DNA of 64,000 nucleotides from Verrucomicrobiaceae bacterium (GTDB lineage: Bacteria; Verrucomicrobiota; Verrucomicrobiia; Verrucomicrobiales; Verrucomicrobiaceae). The stretch lies in the NCBI GenBank assembly GCA_027486585.1, contig JAIXOU010000019.1, positions 18,228-82,227 of the forward strand. Direction: 5' to 3'. The position numbers and the translations under genes are program-made. Positions 49,590-59,337 of this stretch are shown here, piece by piece. Each line of letters begins with the position of its first letter. Within the stretch, counting starts at the first letter, position 1. The notes beneath the pieces are model-generated. The model ran no database searches. It saw only the letters and a list, made by a program, of their open reading frames with translations, and was not told the origin of the DNA.

Positions 49590-51146
49590 ATGAAACCTAC
49601 CCACACCCACCTCACCATTCTCCTTGTGTTGCTCAGTCTTGGCAGAGCCTCCCTTTTCGCCGCCGACTTCCGGCTCGCCTCGGCGCTGTCGGATCACATG
49701 GTGGTTCAGCGTGAGAAACCGGTCGCCGTGTGGGGCTGGGCGGATGCGGGGGAAAGCGTGACGGTTGCCTTTGCGGGTCAGTCGAAGACCGCCACGGCGG
49801 GCACGGATGGCAAATGGTCGCTCAAGTTGGAGGCTCTCGCTGCGAGTGAGGAATCTCGGACGCTCATCGTTACGGGGCAGGGGGGCCACAAGGTCGAGGT
49901 TAAGGACGTGCTCGTCGGCGAGGTTTGGCTCGGCTCCGGCCAGTCGAACATGGCGATGACGGTCGCGGGTTGTTACCACTTCGATGATGAAAAGGCGTCG
50001 GCGAAGTTTCCGCTGATTCGTCATTATCGCGAAAGTTCCGGCCCCGCCGAGAAACCGCAGGCAGAGGGCAAAGGTGCGTGGCAACCTTGCACGCCAGACA
50101 CGGTCGGTGGCTTCTCGGCGGCGCTGTATTTCTTTGGACGCGAGATTCACAAAGAGGTCGGCGTGCCTGTCGGCCTCATTAATACTTCCGTGGGCGGTAC
50201 GCCGATCGAATCCTGGGTGGCCGCTGAAGCGCAGTCGTCCGATCCCGAGACGAAGGCGAACTACGACACGCGGCTCGATACCTTTTCGAAGTTCGATCCC
50301 GCACAGGCTCCCGCTTTGCATCAAAAGCAGCTCGCCATCTGGAAAGCCGCGTCAGAGAAGGCCAAGGCCAACGGCACGCCCTTCGTCGTCCCCGCACCGA
50401 AGGATCCGCTCGCTATGTGGAAGCTCAAAGGCGGCCCCGCGGGTCTCTTCAACGGCAAGGTCGTCAATCTCGTGCCTTACACCCTGCGCGGCATGCTTTG
50501 GTATCAAGGCGAAGGCAATGCCAACAGCAATCCGGGCCTTTATCACAAGCAGCTCACGCAGCTCGTCACGAGCTGGCGCACGCTTTGGCAGGACGAAGTG
50601 CCCTTCGCGTGGGTGCAGTTACCCAACTACACCGCGCCCGGCGAAGGCTGGCCCCGTGTGCGTGAATCCATGCTCAAAACTCTCGCCCTGCCCAAGACCG
50701 GCATGGCCATCACCATCGACCTCGGTGATGCGAAGGACATTCATCCGAAGAACAAGCAAAACGTCGGCAAACGGCTCTCTTTCTGGGCGCTCGGCACCGT
50801 GTATGGCAAAAACGTCCCCGCCACCAGCGGCCCGCTGCCCGCAAGCTCGACCATCAACGGCAACTCGATCACCGTTTCCTTCAAGCACACCAACGGCGGC
50901 CTCAAATCCATCACCGGCGGCCCGCTCACCGGCTTCCAGATTGCCGGAGCCGATCAGCGATGGAAGCCCGCTGAGGCCAAGATCGTCGGCGAAACCGTCG
51001 TCGTCAGCAGCGCCGAAGTCGCGCAGCCTGTGGCCGTTCGTTACGCTTGGAAAGATTGGCCAGACTACAGTCTCGCGAATGGCGCTGGAATACCTGCTTC
51101 GCCCTTCCGCACCGATGACTGGGCTGTGCCGGTGGTGAAGAAGTGA
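49590..51146 (+). CDS. Exported sialate O-acetylesterase (SASA domain)
   Basis: The start at 49590 gives 518 residues with a signal peptide (about 1-25, RASLFAAD). An N-terminal beta domain (SDHMVVQREKPVAVWGWADAG) is followed by SASA/SGNH block I, GEVWLGSGQSNM, with nucleophile Ser119. GMLWYQGEGNAN and the late region around TIDLGDAKDIHPKNKQN carry the Asp/His of the triad. The C-terminal part is a beta domain. The enzyme removes O-acetyl groups from sialic acid or related sugars, which would expose the glycan to the BNR protein at 41957. A 147-bp gap before it may hold a promoter. Confidence 0.9.
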   Translation: MKPTHTHLTILLVLLSLGRASLFAADFRLASALSDHMVVQREKPVAVWGWADAGESVTVAFAGQSKTATAGTDGKWSLKLEALAASEESRTLIVTGQGGHKVEVKDVLVGEVWLGSGQSNMAMTVAGCYHFDDEKASAKFPLIRHYRESSGPAEKPQAEGKGAWQPCTPDTVGGFSAALYFFGREIHKEVGVPVGLINTSVGGTPIESWVAAEAQSSDPETKANYDTRLDTFSKFDPAQAPALHQKQLAIWKAASEKAKANGTPFVVPAPKDPLAMWKLKGGPAGLFNGKVVNLVPYTLRGMLWYQGEGNANSNPGLYHKQLTQLVTSWRTLWQDEVPFAWVQLPNYTAPGEGWPRVRESMLKTLALPKTGMAITIDLGDAKDIHPKNKQNVGKRLSFWALGTVYGKNVPATSGPLPASSTINGNSITVSFKHTNGGLKSITGGPLTGFQIAGADQRWKPAEAKIVGETVVVSSAEVAQPVAVRYAWKDWPDYSLANGAGIPASPFRTDDWAVPVVKK

Positions 51147-51206
51147 GCGTCGTTACATGCTGTTGGCATTTTCCGTTCATCGGAACCATTCACTCTACCT
51201 ATCCCC

Positions 51207-52022
51207 ATGAAGCATCTCCTCCTCTCCCTGCTCCTGATCGCCAGCATCGCCCACAGTCATGAACCTGCAGCGCCCGCAGCCAAAGGCACCGGACTCAAAG
51301 TGCTCGTCTATTCCAACACCGGCTACTATCGCCATCCCGAAACTCCGAAGATCAATCGCTGGCTCGTCCTGCTCGGTCATGAGAATGGCTTCGAGGTGGA
51401 TGTGACGGAGCATTGGAAAGACATGCGCGCCGAGGAGTTGAGCCGCTACGACGTGCTCGTGCTCAACAATGCTAACGAACTCGACAAGGTGCTGCCCGAG
51501 GAGCAGCGCAAGTCGGTGGAGGAATGGTTCACCAAGGGCGGTAAAGGCATCGTCGGCCTTCATGCCGCGCTGGTGCATCAGACCAATTGGCCGTGGCTGA
51601 ATGCGCTCGGCGGTTGCGATTTCAATAGCGACTCCGACTTCAGCAAGGCCAAGGTCACCATTGATCCCGCTGCGAAAGATCATCCATCTGTCAAAGGCCA
51701 ACCCGCGGAGTTTTGGATCGAAGCTGATTGGACGAACCACGATCGCGCCGTCACCGGCCAGCCCGGTTTCAAGGTCCTCATGCGCGTGGACGAGGCCACT
51801 TACACGCCGGTGCGTGAGTATTTCCAAACTCGCAACGGCAAGCCCATGGGCGCGGATCATCCCATCGCCTGGACGCACGAACCCGCGACCGGTGGTCGCT
51901 TCTTCTACACCGAGTTCGGCCACGACCTGCGCTCGCTCAGCACCCCCTTTGCGCGGCAGCATGTGCTCGAAGGCATCAAGTGGGCTGCAAAAGTGACTCC
52001 CGAAACGGCAAAGCAAAAATAG
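51207..52022 (+). CDS. Exported ThuA-domain protein, copy 1
   Basis: The 271-residue protein has a signal peptide (about 1-18). The ThuA/glutamine-amidotransferase-like fold is shown by LKVLVYSNTGYYRHPETP at the start, LSRYDVLVLNNANEL, WFTKGGKGIVGLHAALVHQTNWPWLNALGG, and WTHEPATGGRFFYTEFGHDLRSL at the end. ThuA proteins are linked to trehalose and disaccharide use in rhizobia, but the reaction is not settled. The family is common next to TIM-barrel isomerases, as here. Confidence 0.88.
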   Translation: MKHLLLSLLLIASIAHSHEPAAPAAKGTGLKVLVYSNTGYYRHPETPKINRWLVLLGHENGFEVDVTEHWKDMRAEELSRYDVLVLNNANELDKVLPEEQRKSVEEWFTKGGKGIVGLHAALVHQTNWPWLNALGGCDFNSDSDFSKAKVTIDPAAKDHPSVKGQPAEFWIEADWTNHDRAVTGQPGFKVLMRVDEATYTPVREYFQTRNGKPMGADHPIAWTHEPATGGRFFYTEFGHDLRSLSTPFARQHVLEGIKWAAKVTPETAKQK

Positions 52023-52063
52023 GAGATGAAACAGTCCCTCCTGCCCGCCAACTTTCACACCCC

Positions 52064-53017
52064 ATGAACCGACGTCGCCTTCTTCAACTCGCCGCTATGG
52101 CTCCAATCGGAGCTGCCACAGCCCATGCGGCCTACTCGCCGCTCCCACCCACTGGCAAAGCACACTTCACCCCGACGTTGAATGCGTATTCGTTCCTCGA
52201 ACAGCTCAATGCCAATATCGCCGACCCGACGAAGGGCATCGACCTCTTCGGTGTGTGCGATTTCTGCGTGAAGCATGACATCGAAGCTGTGGATCTCACC
52301 GGCTACTTCTTCCCCGGCTATCCGAAAGCGCCGTCGGACGACTACATCGCCCGCATCAAGCGCTACACACATGATCGCGGCATCACGATCAGCGGCACAG
52401 GCGTGAAAAATGATTTCGCCACGGCGGACAAGGCGGTGCGTGCCGAGGGCGTGGCTTTGACGAAGCTGTGGATCGAGGTCGCCGCGCGGCTCGGTGCGCC
52501 GGTGGTGCGCGTGTTTGCGGGTCCGCATGGAAAGAACGCGAAGGACTGGCAAAGCGCCGCAGGTGGTGCCTCGCGGGACGAGGTGGAGAAGTGGATGGCT
52601 GAGGCGCTGCGCGAATGTGCGGAGCATGGCGAGAAGTTCGGCGTTATTGTCGCTGTGCAAAATCATGGCGACTTCCTCACGACCGGCCCGGAGCACGTCA
52701 GCTTGCTGAAGCGCGTCGATCATGCCTGGTGCGGTGCGCTCGTGGACACCGGCAAATACTTCACGGCTGATCCTTATGCCGACATCGCTCTGATGGTGCC
52801 GCATGCGGTGAACTGGCAGATCAAGGAAACGCTCGGCAGCAGTCTCAAAACACCGCCCGCCGATTTCAAGAAGCTCGCCAAGATCATCCACGATGGCGGC
52901 TACCGCGGCTTCGTACCCATCGAAACCCTCGCCATGGGCCGCAAGGACTACGATCCCGCCGCCGAAGTCGTGAAATTACTCGCTGCCATGCGTGCGGCGA
53001 TCGCGGAGTTGAAGTGA
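52064..53017 (+). CDS. Exported sugar phosphate isomerase/epimerase-like TIM barrel protein
   Basis: The 317-residue protein starts at the ATG at 52064 with a Tat-like motif (NRRRLLQLAAMAPIGAATAHA). The xylose isomerase-like TIM-barrel pattern includes FCVKHDIEAVDLTGYFFPG, LGAPVVRVFAGPHGK, KFGVIVAVQNHGDFLTT, WCGALVDTGKYF, HAVNWQIKETLGS and GGYRGFVPIETLA; the Asp, His and Glu residues in these blocks are the usual metal ligands. Such exported members often act on oxidised or keto sugars. It lies between two ThuA genes. Confidence 0.87.
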   Translation: MNRRRLLQLAAMAPIGAATAHAAYSPLPPTGKAHFTPTLNAYSFLEQLNANIADPTKGIDLFGVCDFCVKHDIEAVDLTGYFFPGYPKAPSDDYIARIKRYTHDRGITISGTGVKNDFATADKAVRAEGVALTKLWIEVAARLGAPVVRVFAGPHGKNAKDWQSAAGGASRDEVEKWMAEALRECAEHGEKFGVIVAVQNHGDFLTTGPEHVSLLKRVDHAWCGALVDTGKYFTADPYADIALMVPHAVNWQIKETLGSSLKTPPADFKKLAKIIHDGGYRGFVPIETLAMGRKDYDPAAEVVKLLAAMRAAIAELK

Positions 53018-53045
53018 CACGCCGTTTTCACATCCTTTACCAACC

Positions 53046-53939
53046 ATGAAACTCATCGCCCTACTCCTGTCTGCTCTCGTTTACCCGATCTTTTCCGCCG
53101 AACCCATCCGCGTGCTCGTATGGGACGAGCAGCAGCCGCAGCAAAAAGAAGGCTATGGTGAAAAATTCCTCGGCGAGACCATCGCCGCGTATCTGGCGAA
53201 GTTGCCGGGACTCTCCGTGAAGACCGCGAAGCTCGACGAGGCGGATCAAGGCCTTTCTGATGCCACGCTGAATGCGACGGATGTGCTCATCTTCTGGTGT
53301 CATCGCCGCGTGAAGGATCAGGACGATGCCCGCATGGAAGCCATTGTGAAGCGTGTCATGGAGGGGAAACTCAGCTTCATCGGGCTGCACTCCACGCATT
53401 GGGGCAAGCCCTTCGTGCGGCTCATGCAGGAGCGGGCCAAGGCGGATGCAATCAAGGCTTTGCCGGAAGTTGAGCGTGCCACGGCGAAGTGGGAGTTCCT
53501 CAATGACGCGCCGTATTACAAAGGCGTTGGTCGTGCAGCCCGTATCACGCCCTTTGTTGAGAAGGGCGAAGGCAACGTGTGGAAGCTCACCCTGCCAGCG
53601 TGTGTGTTCCCTGTGTATCGAAATGACGGCATGCCCTCGCACGTCACCACCCTGCTGCCTCAGCATCCCATCGCTACCGGCTTACCCCTGCAGTGGGACA
53701 TCCCGCACACAGAGATGTATGGCGAGCCTTTCCATGTGCCTGCGCCCGACGAGGTCGTGTTCGAAGAAAAGTGGGACAAGGGCGAGCACTTCCGAAGCGG
53801 CTGTGTTTGGAGTGTGGGCCAGGGCCGCGTCTTCTACTTCCGCCCCGGCCACGAGACCTATGGTATCTTTCAGCAAGCCGAGACGCTGCGCGTGGTGGAA
53901 AATGCGGTGCGGTGGATGGGTGCAGATATCAAGCCATGA
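53046..53939 (+). CDS. Exported ThuA-family protein, copy 2 (trehalose-utilisation type)
   Basis: The 297-residue protein has a Sec signal (about 1-17). ThuA blocks are IRVLVWDEQQPQQKEGYGE..LGETIAAYLAKLPG, ADQGLSDATLNATDVLIFWCHRRVKDQDD, GKLSFIGLHSTHWGKPFVRLM and GRVFYFRPGHETYGIFQQAE. This is the canonical ThuA subfamily, different from the protein at 51207 with which it shares only the fold. The downstream esterase overlaps its stop (ATGA). Confidence 0.9.
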   Translation: MKLIALLLSALVYPIFSAEPIRVLVWDEQQPQQKEGYGEKFLGETIAAYLAKLPGLSVKTAKLDEADQGLSDATLNATDVLIFWCHRRVKDQDDARMEAIVKRVMEGKLSFIGLHSTHWGKPFVRLMQERAKADAIKALPEVERATAKWEFLNDAPYYKGVGRAARITPFVEKGEGNVWKLTLPACVFPVYRNDGMPSHVTTLLPQHPIATGLPLQWDIPHTEMYGEPFHVPAPDEVVFEEKWDKGEHFRSGCVWSVGQGRVFYFRPGHETYGIFQQAETLRVVENAVRWMGADIKP

Positions 53940-55177
53940 ACACTCGCCGAAAATTCATCGTCACGGTTGCTGGTGCTGCTGCTGTCTCGTCGAAGGCGGT
54001 CGCGGCTGAATCCAAGCCTGAGATTCGTTACTCGATGAATCCCACGCCGCCGAAGATCGGGCCGCACACGGGGACATTGGATGTTTTCGTCCAGAAGTTG
54101 AAACCACGGGGCGAGGTGCCGCTTTCGTTTCTCAACGACGAACATGCTGATCTTGCGGCCTGGAGGGCAAAGGCGCGCGCGAAGATGCTGGAGCTGCTGC
54201 ACTACTCGCCGGAGACTTGCGAGCCGCAGGCGGAAGTAATCTCACGGAAGGACTGCGGCGACTACATTCGCGAGGAGATCCGCTTCAACACCACACCGGT
54301 GTTTCGCGTGCCGGGCACGGTTTTGATCCCGAAGGGCCTCACCAAGCCCGCGCCTGCCGTGGTGCTGCTGCATTCGCATGGGGCCTACTACTTGTGGGGC
54401 CGCGAGCGTGAACTGGAGGGCGACGACGTGCATCCCACGCTCATCGAGATGCGGGAATCCTACGGGAAGAAGGCCATCGGCACCGAGATGGTGCGGCGCG
54501 GCTATGTGGTGATCAGCATCGACATGTTTTTCTGGGGCGAGCGGCGCATGGTGCTCGAAGACGATCCACCGGAGTGGAAGGAGCGTCCGGCGGACATCAG
54601 CAGCGAGTCGGTGGTGAAGTTCAACCAGCGCAGCAATGCCAGCGAGCAGCTCATGGGCCGCACCTTGCTCAGCGCTGGAGTCACGTGGTCGGGTATCCTC
54701 GCGTGGGATGACATCCGCACGGTGGACTATCTCGTGACGCGGCCCGAGGTGGACCCGCAGCGCATCGGCTGCGTGGGCCACAGCGTCGGCGGACTGCGCA
54801 GCGCTTATCTCGCGGCCTTGGATGATCGGATCAAAGCGGCTGTCGTGTGCGGATGGATGTGTTCCTTTCCAAACCAACTCGCGAAGCACATCCGCAATAC
54901 CATCGGCCACAGCAAAATCATCCCTGGCATCTACCGCCTCATGGATCATCCCGACATCGCCTCCCTCGCCATGCCGAAGCCGCTCATGGTCATCAATGGC
55001 ATCCAGGACCCGCTCTTCGAGCCCGACGGCGTCCGTGCCGCTCATGCTAAACTGGCGAAATGCTACGCCAAAGCCAGCGCGCCCGATAACTTCAAAGGCA
55101 TCATCGAAGAACGCCCGCACGAATTCAACGCCGAGCGCCAAGCCGATGCCTGGGCGTGGTTTGAAAAGTGGCTATGA
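53936..55177 (+). CDS. Exported alpha/beta hydrolase (acetyl-xylan-esterase-like)
   Basis: The 413-residue protein starts at the ATG overlapping the ThuA stop. A Tat motif is present (NTRRKFIVTVAGAAAVSS). The fold is alpha/beta hydrolase: PAPAVVLLHSHGAYYLWG, RGYVVISIDMFFWGER, the nucleophile elbow CVGHSVGGLRSAY, and PLMVINGIQDPLFEP with the Asp. A late ERPHEFNAERQADAW gives the His region. The long N-terminal part before the core, and a W-containing lid, are typical of large esterases next to glycan loci. The substrate is probably an acyl ester on a polysaccharide. Confidence 0.85.
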   Translation: MNTRRKFIVTVAGAAAVSSKAVAAESKPEIRYSMNPTPPKIGPHTGTLDVFVQKLKPRGEVPLSFLNDEHADLAAWRAKARAKMLELLHYSPETCEPQAEVISRKDCGDYIREEIRFNTTPVFRVPGTVLIPKGLTKPAPAVVLLHSHGAYYLWGRERELEGDDVHPTLIEMRESYGKKAIGTEMVRRGYVVISIDMFFWGERRMVLEDDPPEWKERPADISSESVVKFNQRSNASEQLMGRTLLSAGVTWSGILAWDDIRTVDYLVTRPEVDPQRIGCVGHSVGGLRSAYLAALDDRIKAAVVCGWMCSFPNQLAKHIRNTIGHSKIIPGIYRLMDHPDIASLAMPKPLMVINGIQDPLFEPDGVRAAHAKLAKCYAKASAPDNFKGIIEERPHEFNAERQADAWAWFEKWL

Positions 55178-55198
55178 ACCGAAAACAGCACCAACAAC

Positions 55199-56515
55199 AT
55201 GATCTCCCGCTTCACCCACATCTTGAGCATCGCCTTTCTCATTACTGGCAGCCCACTTCATGCAGAAGTGCCGCCTGAGGTCGCGAAAGTGCTGCTGGAA
55301 CAAAAAGCCGCCACACCTTTGCCCAAGCCTGAGGGTGACGTGGTGCAAGTGAAGACCGCCAGGGAACTGGAGCAGGCCGTTCGGTCCATGAAATCGGGCC
55401 AAACCATCGTGCTCGCCCCTGGCGAATATCGCATCACCCATGACCTCGTGCTTGGGGCCAAGACCTCGGAGCCGCTGCGCAACATCGCCTTCCGTGGCGC
55501 GACCGGGAAGCGCGAGGACGTTGTCATTCGTGGACCGGGGCAGGAAAATCCTGAAGGGAACCCTCAAAGCTCCTTTCAGTTCAATAATGTGGATGGTGCC
55601 CTAGTCGCCGACATGTCCATCGGCGACTTCTTCCATCACCCCATCATGCTGCATGGCCGATTCGGCTGCCGTGCCGTGCGCATGCGCAACCTCCGCCTCT
55701 TCGACGCCGGCCAGCAGTTCGTGAAAGGCACCAGCGGAGGCCCAGGCCGCATCGGAGCCAAAGACTGCATCGTCGAGCACTGCCTCATCGAATACACCGA
55801 CATCGGACCCATCGCGAATCAGGGCTATACGCAAGGCGTGGACATACACCGTGGCGACCGCAACATCGTCCGCGACTGCGTCTTTCGGAACATGCATGTG
55901 AAGCCGGGGCTGAGGTTCCAGCACGGTCCGGCCGTGCTCATGTGGAATGACTCGCGCGACTCCATCGTCGAGCGCTGCGTCTTCCTCGACTGCGACCGAG
56001 GCGTCCAATTCGGCGTGAATGAAAAGCCCAAAGACGGCCCCAGCGACCACTCCGGCGGCGTCATTCGAAACAACTTCTTCTACACCTCACGCCGCATCAC
56101 CAATGCCGACGCGCCGATTCTGGCCTGGAACTCACCTGGCACCAAAATCCTGCACAACACCATCCTGACCAACGGCACCTGTCCCAACGCCATTGAGTAT
56201 CGCTTCGCCAACACCAAGGGCGTCATCATCGCGAACAACCTGACCGACGCCAACATCCTCTCCCGCAACGACGCAGAGGCCGAGGTGTATGGCAACTACA
56301 CCCAAGCGACACCCGCGATGTTTACCGACCCAGCCGGCTGCGATCTGCATTTGAAATCACCCGTCACTAGTGTCGTCAGCACAGCAGAGAAACTCCGCCC
56401 GCCTTTGACCACCGCCGATTGCGCCGATGACTTCAACGGCCACCCCCGCCGCACCGATGCCCCCACCGACATCGGTGCCGCAGAACATCGAAATACGCCC
56501 GCAGCGAAGGAGTAA
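55199..56515 (+). CDS. Exported right-handed beta-helix protein (polysaccharide lyase-like)
   Basis: The 438-residue protein has a signal peptide (about 1-22). It opens with VVQVKTARELEQAVRSMKSGQTIVLAPGEY, the start of a chondroitinase-B/pectate-lyase-like helix. Helix turns follow with repeated NNVDGALVADMSI, RMRNLRLFDA, NIVRDCVFRNM, SIVERCVFLDC, VIRNNFFYTSRRI and ILHNTILTNG. The family includes polysaccharide lyases and epimerases, but the catalytic Lys/Arg pair cannot be fixed by eye. Its place among esterases and sulfatases supports action on a glycan. It ends PTDIGAAEH, a common end for this group. Confidence 0.82.
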   Translation: MISRFTHILSIAFLITGSPLHAEVPPEVAKVLLEQKAATPLPKPEGDVVQVKTARELEQAVRSMKSGQTIVLAPGEYRITHDLVLGAKTSEPLRNIAFRGATGKREDVVIRGPGQENPEGNPQSSFQFNNVDGALVADMSIGDFFHHPIMLHGRFGCRAVRMRNLRLFDAGQQFVKGTSGGPGRIGAKDCIVEHCLIEYTDIGPIANQGYTQGVDIHRGDRNIVRDCVFRNMHVKPGLRFQHGPAVLMWNDSRDSIVERCVFLDCDRGVQFGVNEKPKDGPSDHSGGVIRNNFFYTSRRITNADAPILAWNSPGTKILHNTILTNGTCPNAIEYRFANTKGVIIANNLTDANILSRNDAEAEVYGNYTQATPAMFTDPAGCDLHLKSPVTSVVSTAEKLRPPLTTADCADDFNGHPRRTDAPTDIGAAEHRNTPAAKE

Positions 56516-56569
56516 AGGTCTGGAGCGAATATCTTCAAACGATCCAAAACCATCAACCCATCTTAGACC

Positions 56570-57574
56570 ATGAAAGCTCTTCTTACCGCCCTCCTCCTCG
56601 CGCCGCTGGCCACCCTCCACGCCGCTGATGCTCCGCCTAAGGAACAAAAACCCGCACCCGAGTTTCGGAAATACGAGCTACCCGTCGAGCCGGACGAAAA
56701 CGTCTCGTATGGCCCGCATCGCATGCAGGTGATCTACTTCTGGCGGGCGAAGTCGGACCAGCCCACGCCCCTGCTCGTTTACATCCATGGCGGTGGCTGG
56801 CAGGGCGGGGATCGCTCCGTGGCTCGAAGCATGATCCTGCCCGCGCTCAATGCTGGCATCTCAGTGGCGTCCGTGGAATACCGCACCATCAAAGATTCCA
56901 CCGCCGATGGACTCGTGCCGCCGGTGAAGGGACCGATGCTCGATTGCGCCCGCGCTCTCCAGTTCTGCCGTAGCAAGGCCAAGGACTGGAACCTCGACAA
57001 AACCAAGGTTGCCCTCGCCGGCGGCTCCGCTGGTGCCTGCACGAGCCTTTGGCTGGCCTTTCACGACGATCTGGCCGATCCCAACAGCCCTGATCCCGTC
57101 GCCCGCGAGTCCACCCGCGTCCTCTGTGCCGCCGTGTCCGGTGCCCAGACCACGCTCGATCCTCACCAGATGCGTGAATGGACGCCCAACAGCAAATACG
57201 GCTCGCACGCCTTCGGCATCGCGTGGGATGCGAAGAAGAAAATCGGGTCCTTCCAGATGTTCTACGATGCCCGCGAACGCCTCCTGCCTTGGATCAAAGA
57301 ATACTCGCCCTACGAGCTCGTCACCCTCGGCGATCCGCCCGTGGGCCTCTACTACAGCGCCCCGCCAAACCTCGGTCAGGACGAAAAAGACCCCACCCAC
57401 ACCGCGAACTTCGGCGTGAAGCTCAAGGAGCACTGCGATGCTCACCAAGTCCCCTGCGACCTCGTTTATCCCGGCGCATCAAACGTGAAGCACGCCACCG
57501 ACAACGACTACATCAAGGCTTTCCTGAGACCTGAACTGGTGAAGTCGGGGGAGCCGAGTGCGCCGAAGAAGTGA
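56570..57574 (+). CDS. Exported carboxylesterase-type alpha/beta hydrolase (HGGG family)
   Basis: The 334-residue protein has a signal peptide (LLTALLLAPLATLHAAD). The oxyanion motif is LLVYIHGGGWQGG and the nucleophile elbow is VALAGGSAGACTS. Between them ALQFCRSKAKDWNLDKTKVAL is typical of the BD-FAE/esterase-lipase group. The final NVKHATDNDYIKAFL supplies the His region. It is likely an acyl-glycan esterase. The next gene starts right at its stop, so the two are coupled. Confidence 0.88.
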   Translation: MKALLTALLLAPLATLHAADAPPKEQKPAPEFRKYELPVEPDENVSYGPHRMQVIYFWRAKSDQPTPLLVYIHGGGWQGGDRSVARSMILPALNAGISVASVEYRTIKDSTADGLVPPVKGPMLDCARALQFCRSKAKDWNLDKTKVALAGGSAGACTSLWLAFHDDLADPNSPDPVARESTRVLCAAVSGAQTTLDPHQMREWTPNSKYGSHAFGIAWDAKKKIGSFQMFYDARERLLPWIKEYSPYELVTLGDPPVGLYYSAPPNLGQDEKDPTHTANFGVKLKEHCDAHQVPCDLVYPGASNVKHATDNDYIKAFLRPELVKSGEPSAPKK

Positions 57575-57588
57575 ATCACAACACAGAT

Positions 57589-59310
57589 ATGAAACCTGCC
57601 CTGCGACTCCTCACGGTCTTTCTACTCACACCGCTGGCCGCGCTGCACGCCGCCGAACCATTCCCCACTCCTTCCGCCCTCTGGAAGGACTACGACCCCA
57701 ATCAGGGCGACTTCAAAGAGGAGATCGTGAAGCAGGAAACGAAAGACGGCATTTTCAACCGCGACTCCTACATCAGCGCGTATGTGCTCGGTGAGGAGGT
57801 TCGTGTTTATTGTCGTTACCGCGTGAAGACGGGTGCCGTGAAAGCTCCGGGCCTGCTGGTGGTGCATGGCTGGATGGGCGCGCCGGAGCCGGACAAGAAG
57901 TATGTCGAGGATGGCTGGGCGGTGATGGCGCATGACTATTGCGGCCAGACGGGAAGCCGTCCTCACTTCACGAAGTATCCAGAGAAGCTGCGGCACGGAA
58001 ACATGGATCGGACGGTGGCTGGACCGGCGCGGGCACAGGACCTAGACGGAAAACAAATCACCGATCCGAAGCAGACCTCCGACTATGTGTGGTATGCCAT
58101 CCAGCGGCGGGTGCTGAGCTATCTCGAGCAGCAGAAGGAGGTGGATCGCTCGCGGCTCGGGGCGACAGGTTACTCGTATGGTGGCACGCTGATGTGGAAT
58201 CTCGCGACCGATCCCCGTATCAAAGCCGTCGCCGCCTACTTCGGTATCGGTTACAACGATTACTACCGCGACAAGCAGGTCTGGCTCTACAACGTGCCTT
58301 ACGTCGAGCCGTCAAAGTCGTCGGGTGAAGAGATCATCCTGGCTTCGATTGTGCCTGAGGCCCATGTGCCGTTCATCACGGCGGCGACGTTGTTTTTGAA
58401 TGGTTCCAACGATCATCATGGCGGTCACGAACGCGGGCTGGAGAGCTTCAAGAAGTTCCCGAAGAACGTGCCGTGGTCCTTTGCGATCCAGGCCCGCGGG
58501 CATCACGACACCGAGAAGATCGGGCACAACACGAAGTTCTGGCTGGAAAAGCATGTGCTCGGCAAAGACGTGGCCTGGCCGGAGCATCCGAGGTCTGAGA
58601 TCCGTCTGGATGCCGAAGGCGTGCCGGAACTCGTCATCACGCCGGCGTCACCCGAAACGGTGCGCAAGGTGGAGCTGTTTTATGCGCTCAAGAACCCATG
58701 CAGCTACGCCCGTGCCTGGCGTGACACTTCGAGCGTGCGGCAGGGACAGCAGTGGATTGGCAAGATGCCGGTGCTCAATGTGGACGACTATGTCTTCGGT
58801 TACGCCAACATCACCTACGACACGACGATCGTGCGCTCGACCGACTTCAATGCGGCGATCCCTGCCAAGCTCGGCAAGGCGGTGGCCACCGATAAACCAT
58901 CAAGCGATCTTTCTGGCAGCGGTTACAGCGCCTGGAGCAACATCGCCGAACTCGAAGGTCCCCAAGGCATCAAGGGATTTCGTCCCACAAACAACGGTCG
59001 CGGTTCCGGCACCGAGCAACTGCACGATCCCAAATGGCAGGCCCCGGCCGACTCGCGGCTGTGCTTCAAGTTCTACTGCACCGAGCCGCAAACCGTGGTC
59101 CTCACCGCCGCCGATCATAATTCGGTCGAGCTGGAGATCAGCGCCTCTGACCACTGGCAGGAGATGATCATCGCCCCTGAGCGGCTCATCAACCGCTTCA
59201 ACCATAAGCCCATGTCGAACTGGTCCAGCGTGGGCAAAATCCACTTTTTACCCAAACCAGGCTCGGATCTGACCAAGGTCATCTTCGCCGATTTCAAATG
59301 GGTTCCCTGA
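57589..59310 (+). CDS. Exported alpha/beta hydrolase with C-terminal beta domain
   Basis: I use the ATG at 57589 (573 residues), since the GTG at 57571 only adds six polar residues before the signal peptide (LRLLTVFLLTPLAALHAAE). The hydrolase core shows APGLLVVHGWMGAPEPD, a nucleophile elbow ATGYSYGGTLMWN, and ARGHHDTEKIG for the His. The C-terminal part (about 350-573) has a beta-sandwich region ending KPGSDLTKVIFADFKWV that looks like an accessory binding domain. It resembles the large exported acetyl-xylan-esterase/dienelactone-hydrolase-like proteins of this phylum. The exact substrate cannot be read. Confidence 0.8.
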   Translation: MKPALRLLTVFLLTPLAALHAAEPFPTPSALWKDYDPNQGDFKEEIVKQETKDGIFNRDSYISAYVLGEEVRVYCRYRVKTGAVKAPGLLVVHGWMGAPEPDKKYVEDGWAVMAHDYCGQTGSRPHFTKYPEKLRHGNMDRTVAGPARAQDLDGKQITDPKQTSDYVWYAIQRRVLSYLEQQKEVDRSRLGATGYSYGGTLMWNLATDPRIKAVAAYFGIGYNDYYRDKQVWLYNVPYVEPSKSSGEEIILASIVPEAHVPFITAATLFLNGSNDHHGGHERGLESFKKFPKNVPWSFAIQARGHHDTEKIGHNTKFWLEKHVLGKDVAWPEHPRSEIRLDAEGVPELVITPASPETVRKVELFYALKNPCSYARAWRDTSSVRQGQQWIGKMPVLNVDDYVFGYANITYDTTIVRSTDFNAAIPAKLGKAVATDKPSSDLSGSGYSAWSNIAELEGPQGIKGFRPTNNGRGSGTEQLHDPKWQAPADSRLCFKFYCTEPQTVVLTAADHNSVELEISASDHWQEMIIAPERLINRFNHKPMSNWSSVGKIHFLPKPGSDLTKVIFADFKWVP

Positions 59311-59337
59311 GCCCACATGAGTGAGCACATTCGATCC

